The notes: generated by a model from the sequence alone, not told the origin. Numbered from the stretch's first letter, positions 1-6,411 are shown. The stretch: 33,195 nucleotides of DNA from Mycobacterium sp. 1465703.0 (GCF_001672975.1 NZ_LZKU01000252.1:1-33195), one strand, 5' to 3'. Numbers and translations are program-made.

Positions 1-371
1 TTGGCGGCGGCCGGCGCGGTGCCGTGGCCGAACTGGTCGACCAAGCCCTTGTGCTGCGGGCAGTACGAATCGACCGACAACACAAGCACGTTCGCGGCCT
101 GTTGCAGTGTGTAGCCGGCGGCCTGAACGTGGTTCATGACCGACAGAATTCGGGTCTCGGTCGGGCTGTTGTCGAGCGCGGCGCACACTTCGCGGCCGTG
201 CGATTCGGTGTAGGTGATTGATGCGTCGTCGAACGGCGTCGCGTTGGCCGGGTCGCTGAAATACAGTGCGCCGCCGACGATGCTGAACGCCGCGAAGATG
301 TGTACCGACCAGTGCAATCGCGTGACGCGCGCGGCCGACGCCCTGCGCTTGGTAGTGTGGTGGTTGCTCAC
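1..371 (-). CDS. DUF732-like secreted small protein (C-terminus cut by window edge)
   Basis: This leftward frame starts at a GTG preceded by a good ribosome binding site (AGGAAAGGAA) and stays open to the window edge, giving at least 123 residues. Residues about 20-38 form a hydrophobic signal or anchor segment (HIFAAFSIVGGALYF). The mature part has a spaced cysteine pair, EVCAAL and DSYCPQH, and an intervening helix. This matches DUF732 proteins, a mycobacterial family of small exported proteins of unknown function that is also found in mycobacteriophages. It is the last visible gene of the leftward operon, after a strong hairpin. The chromosomal DUF732 gene at 22208-22600 shares the YCPQH ending, but the two proteins are otherwise quite different. 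Confidence 0.72.
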   Translation of the reverse strand, partial: MSNHHTTKRRASAARVTRLHWSVHIFAAFSIVGGALYFSDPANATPFDDASITYTESHGREVCAALDNSPTETRILSVMNHVQAAGYTLQQAANVLVLSVDSYCPQHKGLVDQFGHGTAPAAA

Positions 372-402
372 TTGGAATTCCTTTCCTGTTGGGGGTGGGC
401 TT

Positions 403-433
403 GCGCCGCCCGGCCGTCGTCGCCGGGCGGCGC
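403..433 (-). terminator. Strong GC hairpin between leftward genes
   Basis: An 11-bp perfect inverted repeat (GCGCCGCCCGG and its complement) with a 9-nt loop lies 8 nt after the stop of the 92-aa gene and upstream of the DUF732-like gene. It lacks a U tract, which is common for mycobacterial terminators. It may terminate or attenuate the leftward transcript. Confidence 0.55.
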
Positions 434-440
434 GCTTCGT

Positions 441-719
441 TTAGTCGGCGTTGGGCGCCTGCGGGTTTGGGCCGACTTCGCGGTACGGCGCGAAACTGGC
501 GCTGGTGAACTCGCCGAGCTCGAAGCGCGTGGTTAGCCACGTGCTCGCCACGTCGGGCTGATTGGCCTTGTACTGCCAGGTGCCGGCCTTGAAGTCGTAG
601 CGCCACCGGTCGCCTTCGCGGTCCTGCCAAACCGCGTCGCGCTCATCGGGCCCGAGCCCGCGGTTCTTGATGACGCGAGGCTTGTCGCCGTCGGCGATGT
701 CAAACGGGAGTTTGGGCAT
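441..719 (-). CDS. Hypothetical phage-type protein, 92 aa
   Basis: The chosen ATG has an AAGGAAAA ribosome binding site about 10 nt upstream, and the product starts MPKLPFDIADGDKPRV. An upstream extension of the frame runs through the intergenic gap and is not needed. The protein is soluble, charged and rich in W and Y (WQDREGDRWRYDF, GTWQYK), with no signal peptide or membrane segment. I do not recognise the family. It lies 52 nt after the HTH gene in the leftward operon and is followed by a strong hairpin. Small unknown proteins of this kind are common in early phage operons. Confidence 0.6.
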   Translation of the reverse strand: MPKLPFDIADGDKPRVIKNRGLGPDERDAVWQDREGDRWRYDFKAGTWQYKANQPDVASTWLTTRFELGEFTSASFAPYREVGPNPQAPNAD

Positions 720-771
720 TGCAGCGTTTTCCTTGTCGTGTTGTTGGGGGTGTTGTGCACGACGCGCGTCG

Positions 772-1059
772 TCAGGACACGCGGCTAAGCCGACGCCGTG
801 AACGTGGCGAAAGCCCATCGGCGAGGCTGGATGCTGGCGCGACGACCTGCTCTGCCCTGACGGTCGCTCGTGCGCCGACGTTGTTGGTGAATCGCTCGAT
901 GAGGTCTTCGACCTGCGCCTCGGTCATGCGCCAGATACGGCCAACGCGATAACCGGAAATCTGGCCGCGATTCAGCCGGCGCGCGAGCCAGCGTTCGCCG
1001 TCGGTCCATTCGGCCGGCAGCACCTGCTCAGCGACCTCGGCCAGGGAGAAGGTCCTCAT
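772..1059 (-). CDS. Small HTH DNA-binding protein, excisionase-like, 95 aa
   Basis: The ATG overlaps the stop of the upstream antirepressor gene by 4 bp (ATGA), which implies translational coupling and fixes the start at MRTFSLAEVAEQ. Residues about 1-60 read as a winged or MerR-like helix-turn-helix of the excisionase type: SLAEVAEQVLP, then a linker, RRLNRGQISGYRVGRIWRMTEAQVEDLIERF. The GYRVGRIWRMT strand-turn resembles the wing of Xis/DUF-type helix-turn-helix proteins. The C-terminal 35 residues are low-complexity and basic at the end (SPRSRRRLSRVS). The likely role is directionality factor for the integrase at 6457-7560 or an early regulator. The excisionase role is inferred from fold and context only. 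Confidence 0.65.
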   Translation of the reverse strand: MRTFSLAEVAEQVLPAEWTDGERWLARRLNRGQISGYRVGRIWRMTEAQVEDLIERFTNNVGARATVRAEQVVAPASSLADGLSPRSRRRLSRVS

Positions 1060-1880
1060 GACAGCATCCCCTTGGCGCGCAAGCGTTTTGCGATCAGTTC
1101 GACGCCGCGCGGCAACACCATGAGGGTGTAGTGGGAGCACGAACCCCACTGGTGTTGGACGATCGTTTCTCGGGGTAAGAAATGGTGGGCGAACTGCGCG
1201 TAGTGGTCGTATTGAATGTCGCCGCATGGCGCATGGCGCACGTAAATCAAGCCGTCGTCGACCAAGAACCGGCGTAGCTCGGATTCGGTTAGGCCGAATG
1301 TCTTGGCGACCTGGCGCACTAGTCGAGCACCGCCCTGCGCGGTGAGGTAGTCGTCGGCGAGAGCAGCCTTTGGTTCCAGCTCAGCGTTGCGTGCCTTCGT
1401 CAGCTCGTGAGCTTCGACTTCAGCGGCGTACGCGCGGAGCGCGTCGGGCAGCGTCCGAGGGATCACGAAGTTGCCGAAGCGTTCCGCATCAAGCAGGTGA
1501 TCGCGGACCTTCCGCGCCACCGGCGAGCCGCGCAGCAGCATCCCGAGCCTTAGAACCGCACGACGCGGCATTAAGCCAATCGACCGAGCGCGCGGGTCCA
1601 GATTTGAGAGGGAGCCGAACTCCCGCTCAAATTCGGTGCGGCTGATAACCCGGTAACCGTCGTCGTCGAGCTCGTCCCGGTTGGCCTTGATGTGGTAGCG
1701 GACGAGCTCGATATCGACCTCGTAGAAGGCGGCCGCCTGAGTGGTGGTGACATGCATGTCGTCGGGCAGCGTGTGCAGCACGCCCACCTTGTCGAGCACG
1801 TCGGTGCGGCCGGCTAGGCGGTCACGGTCCTCGCGGGCGTCGTTGGCGGTCAGGTCAAGCCGCGCCAGATCGGTGCTCAT
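1056..1880 (-). CDS. Phage antirepressor with KilA-C (ANT) domain
   Basis: The product has 274 residues. The C-terminal half (about residues 165-270) matches the phage antirepressor KilA-C domain: ELEPKAALADDYLTAQGG, then a predicted helix-turn-helix (RLVRQVAKTFGLTESELRRFLVDDG), and a final block ending MVLPRGVELIAKRL. The N-terminal half has another DNA-binding-like segment (VTTTQAAAFYEVDIELVRYHIKAN) and a conserved stretch around RARSIGLMPRRAVLRLGMLLRGS. KilA-C proteins of temperate phages counteract or modulate the lysogenic repressor during induction. Both ends are coupled to neighbours by ATGA overlaps, placing it second in the leftward early operon. The domain is recognisable; the molecular target is not known. 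Confidence 0.8.
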   Translation of the reverse strand: MSTDLARLDLTANDAREDRDRLAGRTDVLDKVGVLHTLPDDMHVTTTQAAAFYEVDIELVRYHIKANRDELDDDGYRVISRTEFEREFGSLSNLDPRARSIGLMPRRAVLRLGMLLRGSPVARKVRDHLLDAERFGNFVIPRTLPDALRAYAAEVEAHELTKARNAELEPKAALADDYLTAQGGARLVRQVAKTFGLTESELRRFLVDDGLIYVRHAPCGDIQYDHYAQFAHHFLPRETIVQHQWGSCSHYTLMVLPRGVELIAKRLRAKGMLS

Positions 1881-2191
1881 GCCGCCCCCGCCGCCGCCAG
1901 TTCCTCGCGGACGATCTGACGAATGAGGTCACGAAGCGCGATCTCGTTTCCGTCTGCGTCGACATGACGCTTCCGTTCAAGCACGGACACCGGGACGTTC
2001 AGCGCGGCGGCCAGTCGCCGCGTCGCGTCGGCACTGGGCATCTGTCGCCCGCGTTCCAAGTCGGACAGGTAAGACAGCGAGAACGGCGGGTCGCAGGACG
2101 CTGCCAGGTCGGTGAGGCTTCGGCCGTCTTTCGTCCGTAGGACGCGCAGCTCGTGCCAGACGCCGTGCGGGTTTCGTGACTGGATTGGCAT
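1877..2191 (-). CDS. XRE-family transcriptional regulator (Cro/repressor-like), 104 aa
   Basis: I place the start at the ATG giving MPIQSRNPHGVW; an extension to 2227 would run through the promoter and operator. Residues about 12-70 form an XRE helix-turn-helix: LRVLRTKDGRSLTDLAASC, SLSYLSDLERGRQMPSADATRRLAAALNVPVSVL. The last 30 residues (EIALRDLIRQIVREELAAA) form an acidic helix, probably for dimerisation. It is first in the leftward operon, with its ATG 7 nt after a -10 box lying in a 21-bp palindrome, so it probably regulates its own promoter. By position it is the Cro-like partner of the rightward 458-aa HTH protein. Which of the two is the true immunity repressor cannot be told from sequence. 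Confidence 0.8.
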   Translation of the reverse strand: MPIQSRNPHGVWHELRVLRTKDGRSLTDLAASCDPPFSLSYLSDLERGRQMPSADATRRLAAALNVPVSVLERKRHVDADGNEIALRDLIRQIVREELAAAGAA

Positions 2192-2198
2192 GCGTTCG

Positions 2199-2227
2199 AA
2201 GCTACGCCGTAGCTTCGCGTAGATCAA
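2199..2227 (-). promoter_or_regulatory. Leftward promoter of the XRE/antirepressor operon, probably leaderless
   Basis: On the minus strand, a -35 TTGATC (2227-2222), a 17-bp spacer and a -10 TAGCTT (2204-2199) are followed after 7 nt by the ATG at 2191. There is no ribosome binding site, so the transcript is probably leaderless. The 21-bp palindrome covers the -10 box, so a bound regulator would block RNA polymerase. Confidence 0.6.
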
Positions 2228-2322
2228 GCGTAGTACGCCGTAGATGTGCCGTACCTACGATGACCTGCAATGTTCGAATATCACACGCGTGTCATTACGT
2301 AGTTTGGCGAAGCTACGAAGAT

Positions 2323-2328
2323 TAGACT
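2323..2328 (+). promoter_or_regulatory. Candidate -10 box of the rightward HTH-tcmP operon
   Basis: TAGACT fits the mycobacterial TANNNT -10 and lies inside the 2313-2334 inverted repeat, about 31 nt before the ATG at 2360. No good -35 is visible. A protein bound to the repeat would cover this box. Confidence 0.4.
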
Positions 2329-2359
2329 TCGTAGGTCTACGCGTAGCAGGGTTGGAAGC

Positions 2360-3736
2360 ATGGAAGACATAGAGGCGCCCCCCGAAGCGGTCCTGATTGA
2401 GCGGCTTCGAAAGTCACTGCCCAAAAGTGAGTCCGCTGTTTCCAAGGTGGCCAAACTCGCCGGAATAAGCGAAGGTCGCTGGCGTCAGCTTGCCAAGGGC
2501 TACCAACAGACCGCCGACACCCGAGTGCGAGCAACCGCGCCGGCCGACACATTGGCCCGGATGGCTAGGGCGGTCGGCGCAACACCATCACAATTGCGGC
2601 GAGCCGGCCGCAAAGATGCCGCCACCGAGCTCGATCGCCTACTGAACGCGCCCGAGTCCGACACTTTGCGACTGCTACGGGTGCGCGCAACTCCCGTCGA
2701 AGAGCGGTCGCCCGACGACGTGCAGTTCATCGAGGAGTGGGAGGCCGCCCACCCGCGACGGCCCGATCCGAATCTGGGTGTTGACGAGGATGGCAATTGG
2801 TTGCCGGTCGAGACGACCTTCGAGAATTGGCAGCGCGCCCGCAACCAACTCAACACCCGCGTGCTGCACTACGCCCGCGCTCGGGGAATCTCGTTCAAAG
2901 AAGCTGAAGAAGAGTTGCCACACGTGCAACAGATGGCTACCGACGTCGCAAATGGGACCGGGCGGCCGTGGACGCCACCCTGGGACCCGGGCGCCGAGTT
3001 CGAGGAGGGTGAGGAGCCTTGGAAATCAGAATTTTGGACATACACCGAAGCGGTGCCGTCGCCATTCGGTACCGAAGGCCATATCTATCGGCTTGGAACC
3101 ACATACGACCTCGCTGAAGCGCGACGCCGCCAAGAGATAACCGCCCAAGCTGATGAGGTTTGGAAAGCCGACGCGCACCGACAGACGGCGGAATATTACG
3201 AGCGTGAGGGCAAGTCGGCCAACGATGATGCCGACTTGACACCTAACAAGGTCCCGGCATCCGCGTCAGTGCACACTTTCAAGCCGCGCGTCGATTTCGC
3301 TTGGCACACACCGGAAATGGAGAAGGCGAGCGCGAAGCTTCGGGAAATGTTTGTGGCGCTGGCGCCTATCGACAAATCTCTTGATTTGTCCGCCGAGCTC
3401 GATGTTCTTCACCGCGATTTGGCGCCCATTATGAACACGCCAACTGGCGAGCTCGCGCTGCTTCAGGGCGAAGCCGCGCTGCTGAAGCGGGTGCGTACAA
3501 AGCTGGCGAAGTTCCAAGCCGACGCGCAGGTTGATGCGCAAACCGATGCGATGCTGTCCGAGCTTGAGGAATACGTGAACCGAACCGTCACGCTGATGAG
3601 CACCCGGGCGGCCGGCGAGCCCCAGCATGCGGCCGCCGCCCGCACGGCTCCCCCGGGCTATCGCAGTCCCGGTCAAGCCGCCCGCGACGCACAAGACCAA
3701 GCCAGCGAATCCGGTCAGACGGACAGGGAAAGTTGA
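2360..3736 (+). CDS. Large HTH regulator, candidate immunity repressor, 458 aa
   Basis: The ATG is preceded by a GGAAG ribosome binding site. Residues about 8-85 form an XRE-like DNA-binding domain (VSKVAKLAGISEGRWRQLAKGY, then DTLARMARAVGATPSQLRRAGR). The remaining 370 residues are not recognised. They are soluble and rich in acidic residues and tryptophan (EFEEGEEPWKSEFWTYTEAV), with helical segments near 330-410 (MEKASAKLREMFVALAPIDKSLD, LLKRVRTKLAKFQADAQVDAQ) and a disordered Ala/Gln/Ser tail. Mycobacteriophage repressors are usually shorter, so the long C-terminal part is unusual. The stop codon overlaps the tcmP ATG by one base, so the two proteins are co-translated. The position opposite the XRE gene suggests a maintenance regulator expressed in the lysogen; that role is inferred. 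Confidence 0.75.
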   Translation: MEDIEAPPEAVLIERLRKSLPKSESAVSKVAKLAGISEGRWRQLAKGYQQTADTRVRATAPADTLARMARAVGATPSQLRRAGRKDAATELDRLLNAPESDTLRLLRVRATPVEERSPDDVQFIEEWEAAHPRRPDPNLGVDEDGNWLPVETTFENWQRARNQLNTRVLHYARARGISFKEAEEELPHVQQMATDVANGTGRPWTPPWDPGAEFEEGEEPWKSEFWTYTEAVPSPFGTEGHIYRLGTTYDLAEARRRQEITAQADEVWKADAHRQTAEYYEREGKSANDDADLTPNKVPASASVHTFKPRVDFAWHTPEMEKASAKLREMFVALAPIDKSLDLSAELDVLHRDLAPIMNTPTGELALLQGEAALLKRVRTKLAKFQADAQVDAQTDAMLSELEEYVNRTVTLMSTRAAGEPQHAAAARTAPPGYRSPGQAARDAQDQASESGQTDRES

Positions 3737-4845
3737 TGCCAGCGATCCCCGACGATGATCCCAGAAAATGGTCGATGGCAGCCCATACGCGGGCGAAGCA
3801 CCTGATCCTCGAAAAGTATCTGGCAGCGTGGTTTCCGATCTTGTCGAAGTACAGGGGCCGCGTGCTCTACATTGATGGTTTTGCCGGCCGAGGCCGCTAT
3901 GACGACGGTAGTGAGGGCTCACCGCAGATCGCGATGAGGACGCTCCTGAATCATCCGATCCTTCCGCAGCGTCCGAACTGCGAGTTCCTTTTCATGTTCA
4001 TCGAAAAGAACGAGAAGAATGCCGCCGCGTTGGAAGCCGAGCTCGAAGCGCTTGAAGAAACGGGAACGGTCCCGCCGAATGTGAAATGGGGAGTCGTAAA
4101 CGCGTCATTCGACGAACACATGAGCGGCCTGGTAGAGCAGATGAAAGTCCAGAACAAGAACCTTGCCCCTACATTTGCGTTTATCGATCCGTTTGGCTAC
4201 ACGGCCTTTCCGATGGAACTGCTAGCCGAAATCGCCCGCAGCCCAAGCATAGAACTGTTCATCAACTTCATGGTCGGGTTTGTGCACCGGTTCATCGAAC
4301 GGGATGGCCAACAGGCGCCGATCGCAGCACTCTACGGGATGGAGGTCGACCAGGTGCTGAAAGGTGTCGTCGCAGGCACTGCGCGCATCGAACAACTCGT
4401 CGAGGTCTACATGCAGGCGCTAGCCACCAAAACGGGGCTGCAACACCTTCAGCGGTTCTACATGGTCAACAGCACCGGCAACGTCTCCTATGCGCTCGTG
4501 CACGCCACCAATCATCCCCTCGGTCTCAAGAAGATGAAGGCGGCCATGTGGGCTGCCGACCCCCTTGGCAATTACCGATTTTCGGACCGCATGGCCGACA
4601 TCGACATTTTGTTCGTGCCAGATCCTGACCTGACGCCGCTGAAGGCGGTCCTCCGCGCACAGTTCCGGCATCGGACCGGAGTCGGCGCCGAGGAAGTACG
4701 CGAGTGGACCGAGCTGAACACCCCATTCCGGGACAAGCATGCAAACGCTGTGCTCAACGACTTTGAGGCATCAGGGGTGATCGCGGTTCATCGCCCCAGA
4801 GGCAAACGACAGTTTGGTCCCGCTGTCACATTCGATTTTCTATAG
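3736..4845 (+). CDS. tcmP: Three-Cys-motif partner protein TcmP
   Basis: The product has 369 residues from the ATG at 3736, with AGGGAAAG 5-12 nt upstream; a TTG one codon earlier is the alternative. It carries the TcmP hallmarks: an N-terminal AHTRAKHLILEKYLAAWFPIL, the Rossmann-type YIDGFAGRGRY (residues about 45-55, resembling the SAM-binding motif I of methyltransferases), an acidic residue at FMFIEKN (about 90), and FAFIDPFGY (about 147-155, resembling motif IV). The C-terminal third looks like a winged helix (EEVREWTELNTPFRDKHANAVLNDFEASGVI). The family is named for its habit of occurring beside DUF5131 (Gp37/Gp68) proteins with a three-cysteine motif; its biochemical activity is not established as far as I know. 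Here the partner is present, but convergent rather than co-directional. Co-translation with an HTH regulator is a second oddity. Confidence 0.88.
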   Translation: MPAIPDDDPRKWSMAAHTRAKHLILEKYLAAWFPILSKYRGRVLYIDGFAGRGRYDDGSEGSPQIAMRTLLNHPILPQRPNCEFLFMFIEKNEKNAAALEAELEALEETGTVPPNVKWGVVNASFDEHMSGLVEQMKVQNKNLAPTFAFIDPFGYTAFPMELLAEIARSPSIELFINFMVGFVHRFIERDGQQAPIAALYGMEVDQVLKGVVAGTARIEQLVEVYMQALATKTGLQHLQRFYMVNSTGNVSYALVHATNHPLGLKKMKAAMWAADPLGNYRFSDRMADIDILFVPDPDLTPLKAVLRAQFRHRTGVGAEEVREWTELNTPFRDKHANAVLNDFEASGVIAVHRPRGKRQFGPAVTFDFL

Positions 4846-5586
4846 ACCAACAGCGACGGGCATCTCGTCCCACAGTTGCCCATCCAATTGTCGCCCTGAA
4901 ATTTTCGGTGTGCGGCCGCCCCATTGCTTAAAGAAGAACGCAACGTCAGCGTCTTTGCAGGCGTCGCGAATCCCGCGAATCCATACTGCATCGACGCGCC
5001 GGTGGTTCGGGCCAGATTCACCGCCGGCGATCACCCAATGGATGTCGTCTAGTTTGAGGCCGTCGAGAGGCCCGAGTAGTGGTTCGCAGGAGAGGAATCG
5101 AACGGCGGCCGGTACGTCGCGGAGGTGGTCGACGCGCGGCAACGCTTCAGCGTTTTCGACGGATACACCCATCCAGAGGTTGGGCGGCCAGTCGAGCTTG
5201 TCGGCGGCGCGGCGCAGCCGCAGGCTGCGTTTGGTGAGCACCTGGTAGGTGTGTTGCGGGGTGTCTCGGCAGACGTCGAAGACGTCGCGGATGAAGCCGA
5301 GTGGGACACGCGCGTGGAAGAGGTCGCTCATAGAGTTGACGAACACCACGCGCGGTGTCCGCCACCGGTGGGGCTCGTCGAGCGCCTGGGGGTGGATGGT
5401 CAGGCCGAAGCCGGGACCGGATGTCCGTGGGTCGCCGTCGTTTTGGTACTTGGCCGATCCCATTGCTTTGAGGCGCTTGGCGAGGGTCATCGCGTAGCAG
5501 TTCTCACATCCGGCGGACAAGCGGTCGCAGCCGGTTACCGGGTTCCACGTTGCTTCGGTCCACTCGATAGCTGATCTATCGGCCAC
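4840..5586 (-). CDS. DUF5131 / phage Gp37-Gp68 family protein with three-Cys motif
   Basis: From the GTG at 5586 the product has 248 residues and begins with the family signature ADRSAIEWTEATWNPVTGC. The three-Cys motif is C20-x6-C27-x2-C30 (TGCDRLSAGCENCYA), followed by the family blocks FVNSMSDLFH, YQVLTKRS, WMGVSVEN, FLSCEPLLGPL, WVIAGGESGP and FFFKQWGGR. The cysteine cluster and barrel-like repeats suggest an iron-sulfur, radical-SAM-like protein, although the activity is unproven. A GTG at 5592 is an alternative start; the frame is also open further upstream, but that would run through the promoter. A near-consensus LexA box lies 12-27 nt upstream of 5586. The gene converges on tcmP with a 6-bp overlap, and the shared CTATAG supplies both stop codons. 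Confidence 0.88.
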   Translation of the reverse strand: MADRSAIEWTEATWNPVTGCDRLSAGCENCYAMTLAKRLKAMGSAKYQNDGDPRTSGPGFGLTIHPQALDEPHRWRTPRVVFVNSMSDLFHARVPLGFIRDVFDVCRDTPQHTYQVLTKRSLRLRRAADKLDWPPNLWMGVSVENAEALPRVDHLRDVPAAVRFLSCEPLLGPLDGLKLDDIHWVIAGGESGPNHRRVDAVWIRGIRDACKDADVAFFFKQWGGRTPKISGRQLDGQLWDEMPVAVGL

Positions 5587-5597
5587 ACCCACCCCAT

Positions 5598-5613
5598 TCG
5601 AAAGTATGTTCGA
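5598..5613. promoter_or_regulatory. LexA/SOS box between DUF5131 and ImmA-like genes
   Basis: TCGAAAGTATGTTCGA matches the mycobacterial SOS box TCGAAC-N4-GTTCGA at 11 of 12 defined positions. It overlaps TANNNT boxes on both strands: TACTTT on the minus strand (5606-5601), 8 nt before the GTG at 5592, and TATGTT on the plus strand (5605-5610). Another minus-strand TANNNT, TACACT, lies at 5632-5627. The placement fits LexA repression of DUF5131, and possibly of the divergent ImmA-like gene, relieved by DNA damage. Regulation is inferred from sequence only. Confidence 0.7.
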
Positions 5614-5711
5614 TACGCTTCGTGCTAGTGTAGCTGACCCGCGAATCACAAGCGTGTTATTCGAGGTCAGCGACCTTTTCGTGTCGTACCCGGGTTCTAG
5701 CGTCCCATGCC

Positions 5712-6155
5712 ATGGTTTTCGAACATCGCTGGCATCCCTGGCGGACCCTTCGAACCGAACATCACGAGGTCGAGGTGTCGTGCCGGTCCCGACTGCCGGA
5801 TCAGCTCATGGGTATGCAACGCGGCAGCCGCATTTGGCTGAATCACACGCTCACCCAGGCGGAGCGGCGCTGCACGCTGACACACGAGCTGGTGCATCGT
5901 GAGCGTGGAGTCACCCCGTTCGTCGGTTTGGCCGCAGTGCGCGAGGAACGGGTAGTCGACGAGATCGCGGCGCGCCGGCTCGTCACTATCCCGGCGCTTG
6001 TCGATGGTCTGCGGTGGACCCGGGACCCGGGCGAGCTCGCCGACCACCTGTGGGTTGACGAACCCACGCTACAAACCCGCATGAACACCCTTGATCCACT
6101 CGAAGTGGCCGAGCTTGAGAACGCTTTGGACGGTGAGTGGCTGTGGATTCCCTGA
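5712..6155 (+). CDS. ImmA/IrrE-like metallopeptidase, 147 aa
   Basis: The product carries a zinc-peptidase HExxH motif in RRCTLTHELVHRERG (residues about 56-70), with a downstream acidic helix (REERVVDEIAARRL) that can supply the third ligand. This is the layout of ImmA/IrrE peptidases. In mobile elements ImmA cleaves XRE-type repressors to trigger excision after DNA damage. The N-terminal HRWHPWRTLR and the size fit short actinophage versions. The ATG at 5712 has no obvious ribosome binding site. The gene is divergent from DUF5131, about 100 nt downstream of the SOS box, and overlaps the DUF3263 gene. No XRE gene sits directly beside it; its target could be either HTH protein at 1877-2191 or 2360-3736. 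Confidence 0.8.
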   Translation: MVFEHRWHPWRTLRTEHHEVEVSCRSRLPDQLMGMQRGSRIWLNHTLTQAERRCTLTHELVHRERGVTPFVGLAAVREERVVDEIAARRLVTIPALVDGLRWTRDPGELADHLWVDEPTLQTRMNTLDPLEVAELENALDGEWLWIP

Positions 6156-6397
6156 CCGACGAGCAGCGCGCCATGCTCGACTTCGAACGACTGTGGTGGG
6201 CCATGACGGGCAGGAAAGAAGCGGCGATCATGGCGCAATTTGCGATGTCCCCGGTGCGCTACTACCAGGTGTTGAACCGGCTGTTGCCGCTCCCGGCGGC
6301 GCTGGCCTATGACGCGGTGACGGTGAACCGGCTGCGCCGCATCCGCGCGGTGAGTCGCAGTCGGCCATCGGTTGAATCAGAACAGCCCGCCACCTGA
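6137..6397 (+). CDS. DUF3263 family protein, 86 aa
   Basis: The family signature is clear: LDFERLWWAMTGRKEAAIMAQFAMSPVRYYQVLNRLL, followed by an RLRRIR block. DUF3263 proteins are small actinobacterial and phage proteins that look like helix-turn-helix DNA-binding domains; function unknown. The start is GTG at 6137, or GTG at 6143 giving VDSLTDEQ. Both overlap the end of the ImmA-like gene by 13-19 bp, so the two genes form a transcription unit. The stop codon lies in the loop of a terminator hairpin facing the convergent integrase gene. Confidence 0.8.
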   Translation: MAVDSLTDEQRAMLDFERLWWAMTGRKEAAIMAQFAMSPVRYYQVLNRLLPLPAALAYDAVTVNRLRRIRAVSRSRPSVESEQPAT

Positions 6398-6411
6398 CGG
6401 TGACGGGCTGT
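6382..6411. terminator. Bidirectional terminator between DUF3263 and integrase
   Basis: A 13-bp stem with one C-A mismatch (ACAGCCCGCCACC against GGTGACGGGCTGT) closes a TGAC tetraloop. The loop contains the stop codon of the DUF3263 gene. The convergent layout suggests it ends transcripts from both sides; there is no long U tract. Confidence 0.65.

Larger units (their letters stand above)
2197..2346. promoter_or_regulatory. Divergent operator region with 11 CTACG/CGTAG half-sites
   Basis: The gap between the divergent regulators holds a perfect 21-bp palindrome at 2197-2217 (10-bp arms CGAAGCTACG, 1-nt centre). A second inverted repeat lies at 2313-2334 (CTACGAAG, 6-nt spacer, CTTCGTAG). 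The pentamer CTACG or its complement occurs at 2202, 2208, 2218, 2229, 2239, 2255, 2298, 2313, 2330, 2337 and 2342. Random sequence of this length would hold less than one. I read this as a multi-site operator for one or both flanking helix-turn-helix proteins, comparable to a lambda-type switch. Confidence 0.75.

Noticed and set aside
772..1227. Longer version of the small HTH protein starting at 1227
   Set aside because: The extra 56 residues lie inside the antirepressor gene in another frame; the ATGA overlap at 1056-1059 gives a better start.
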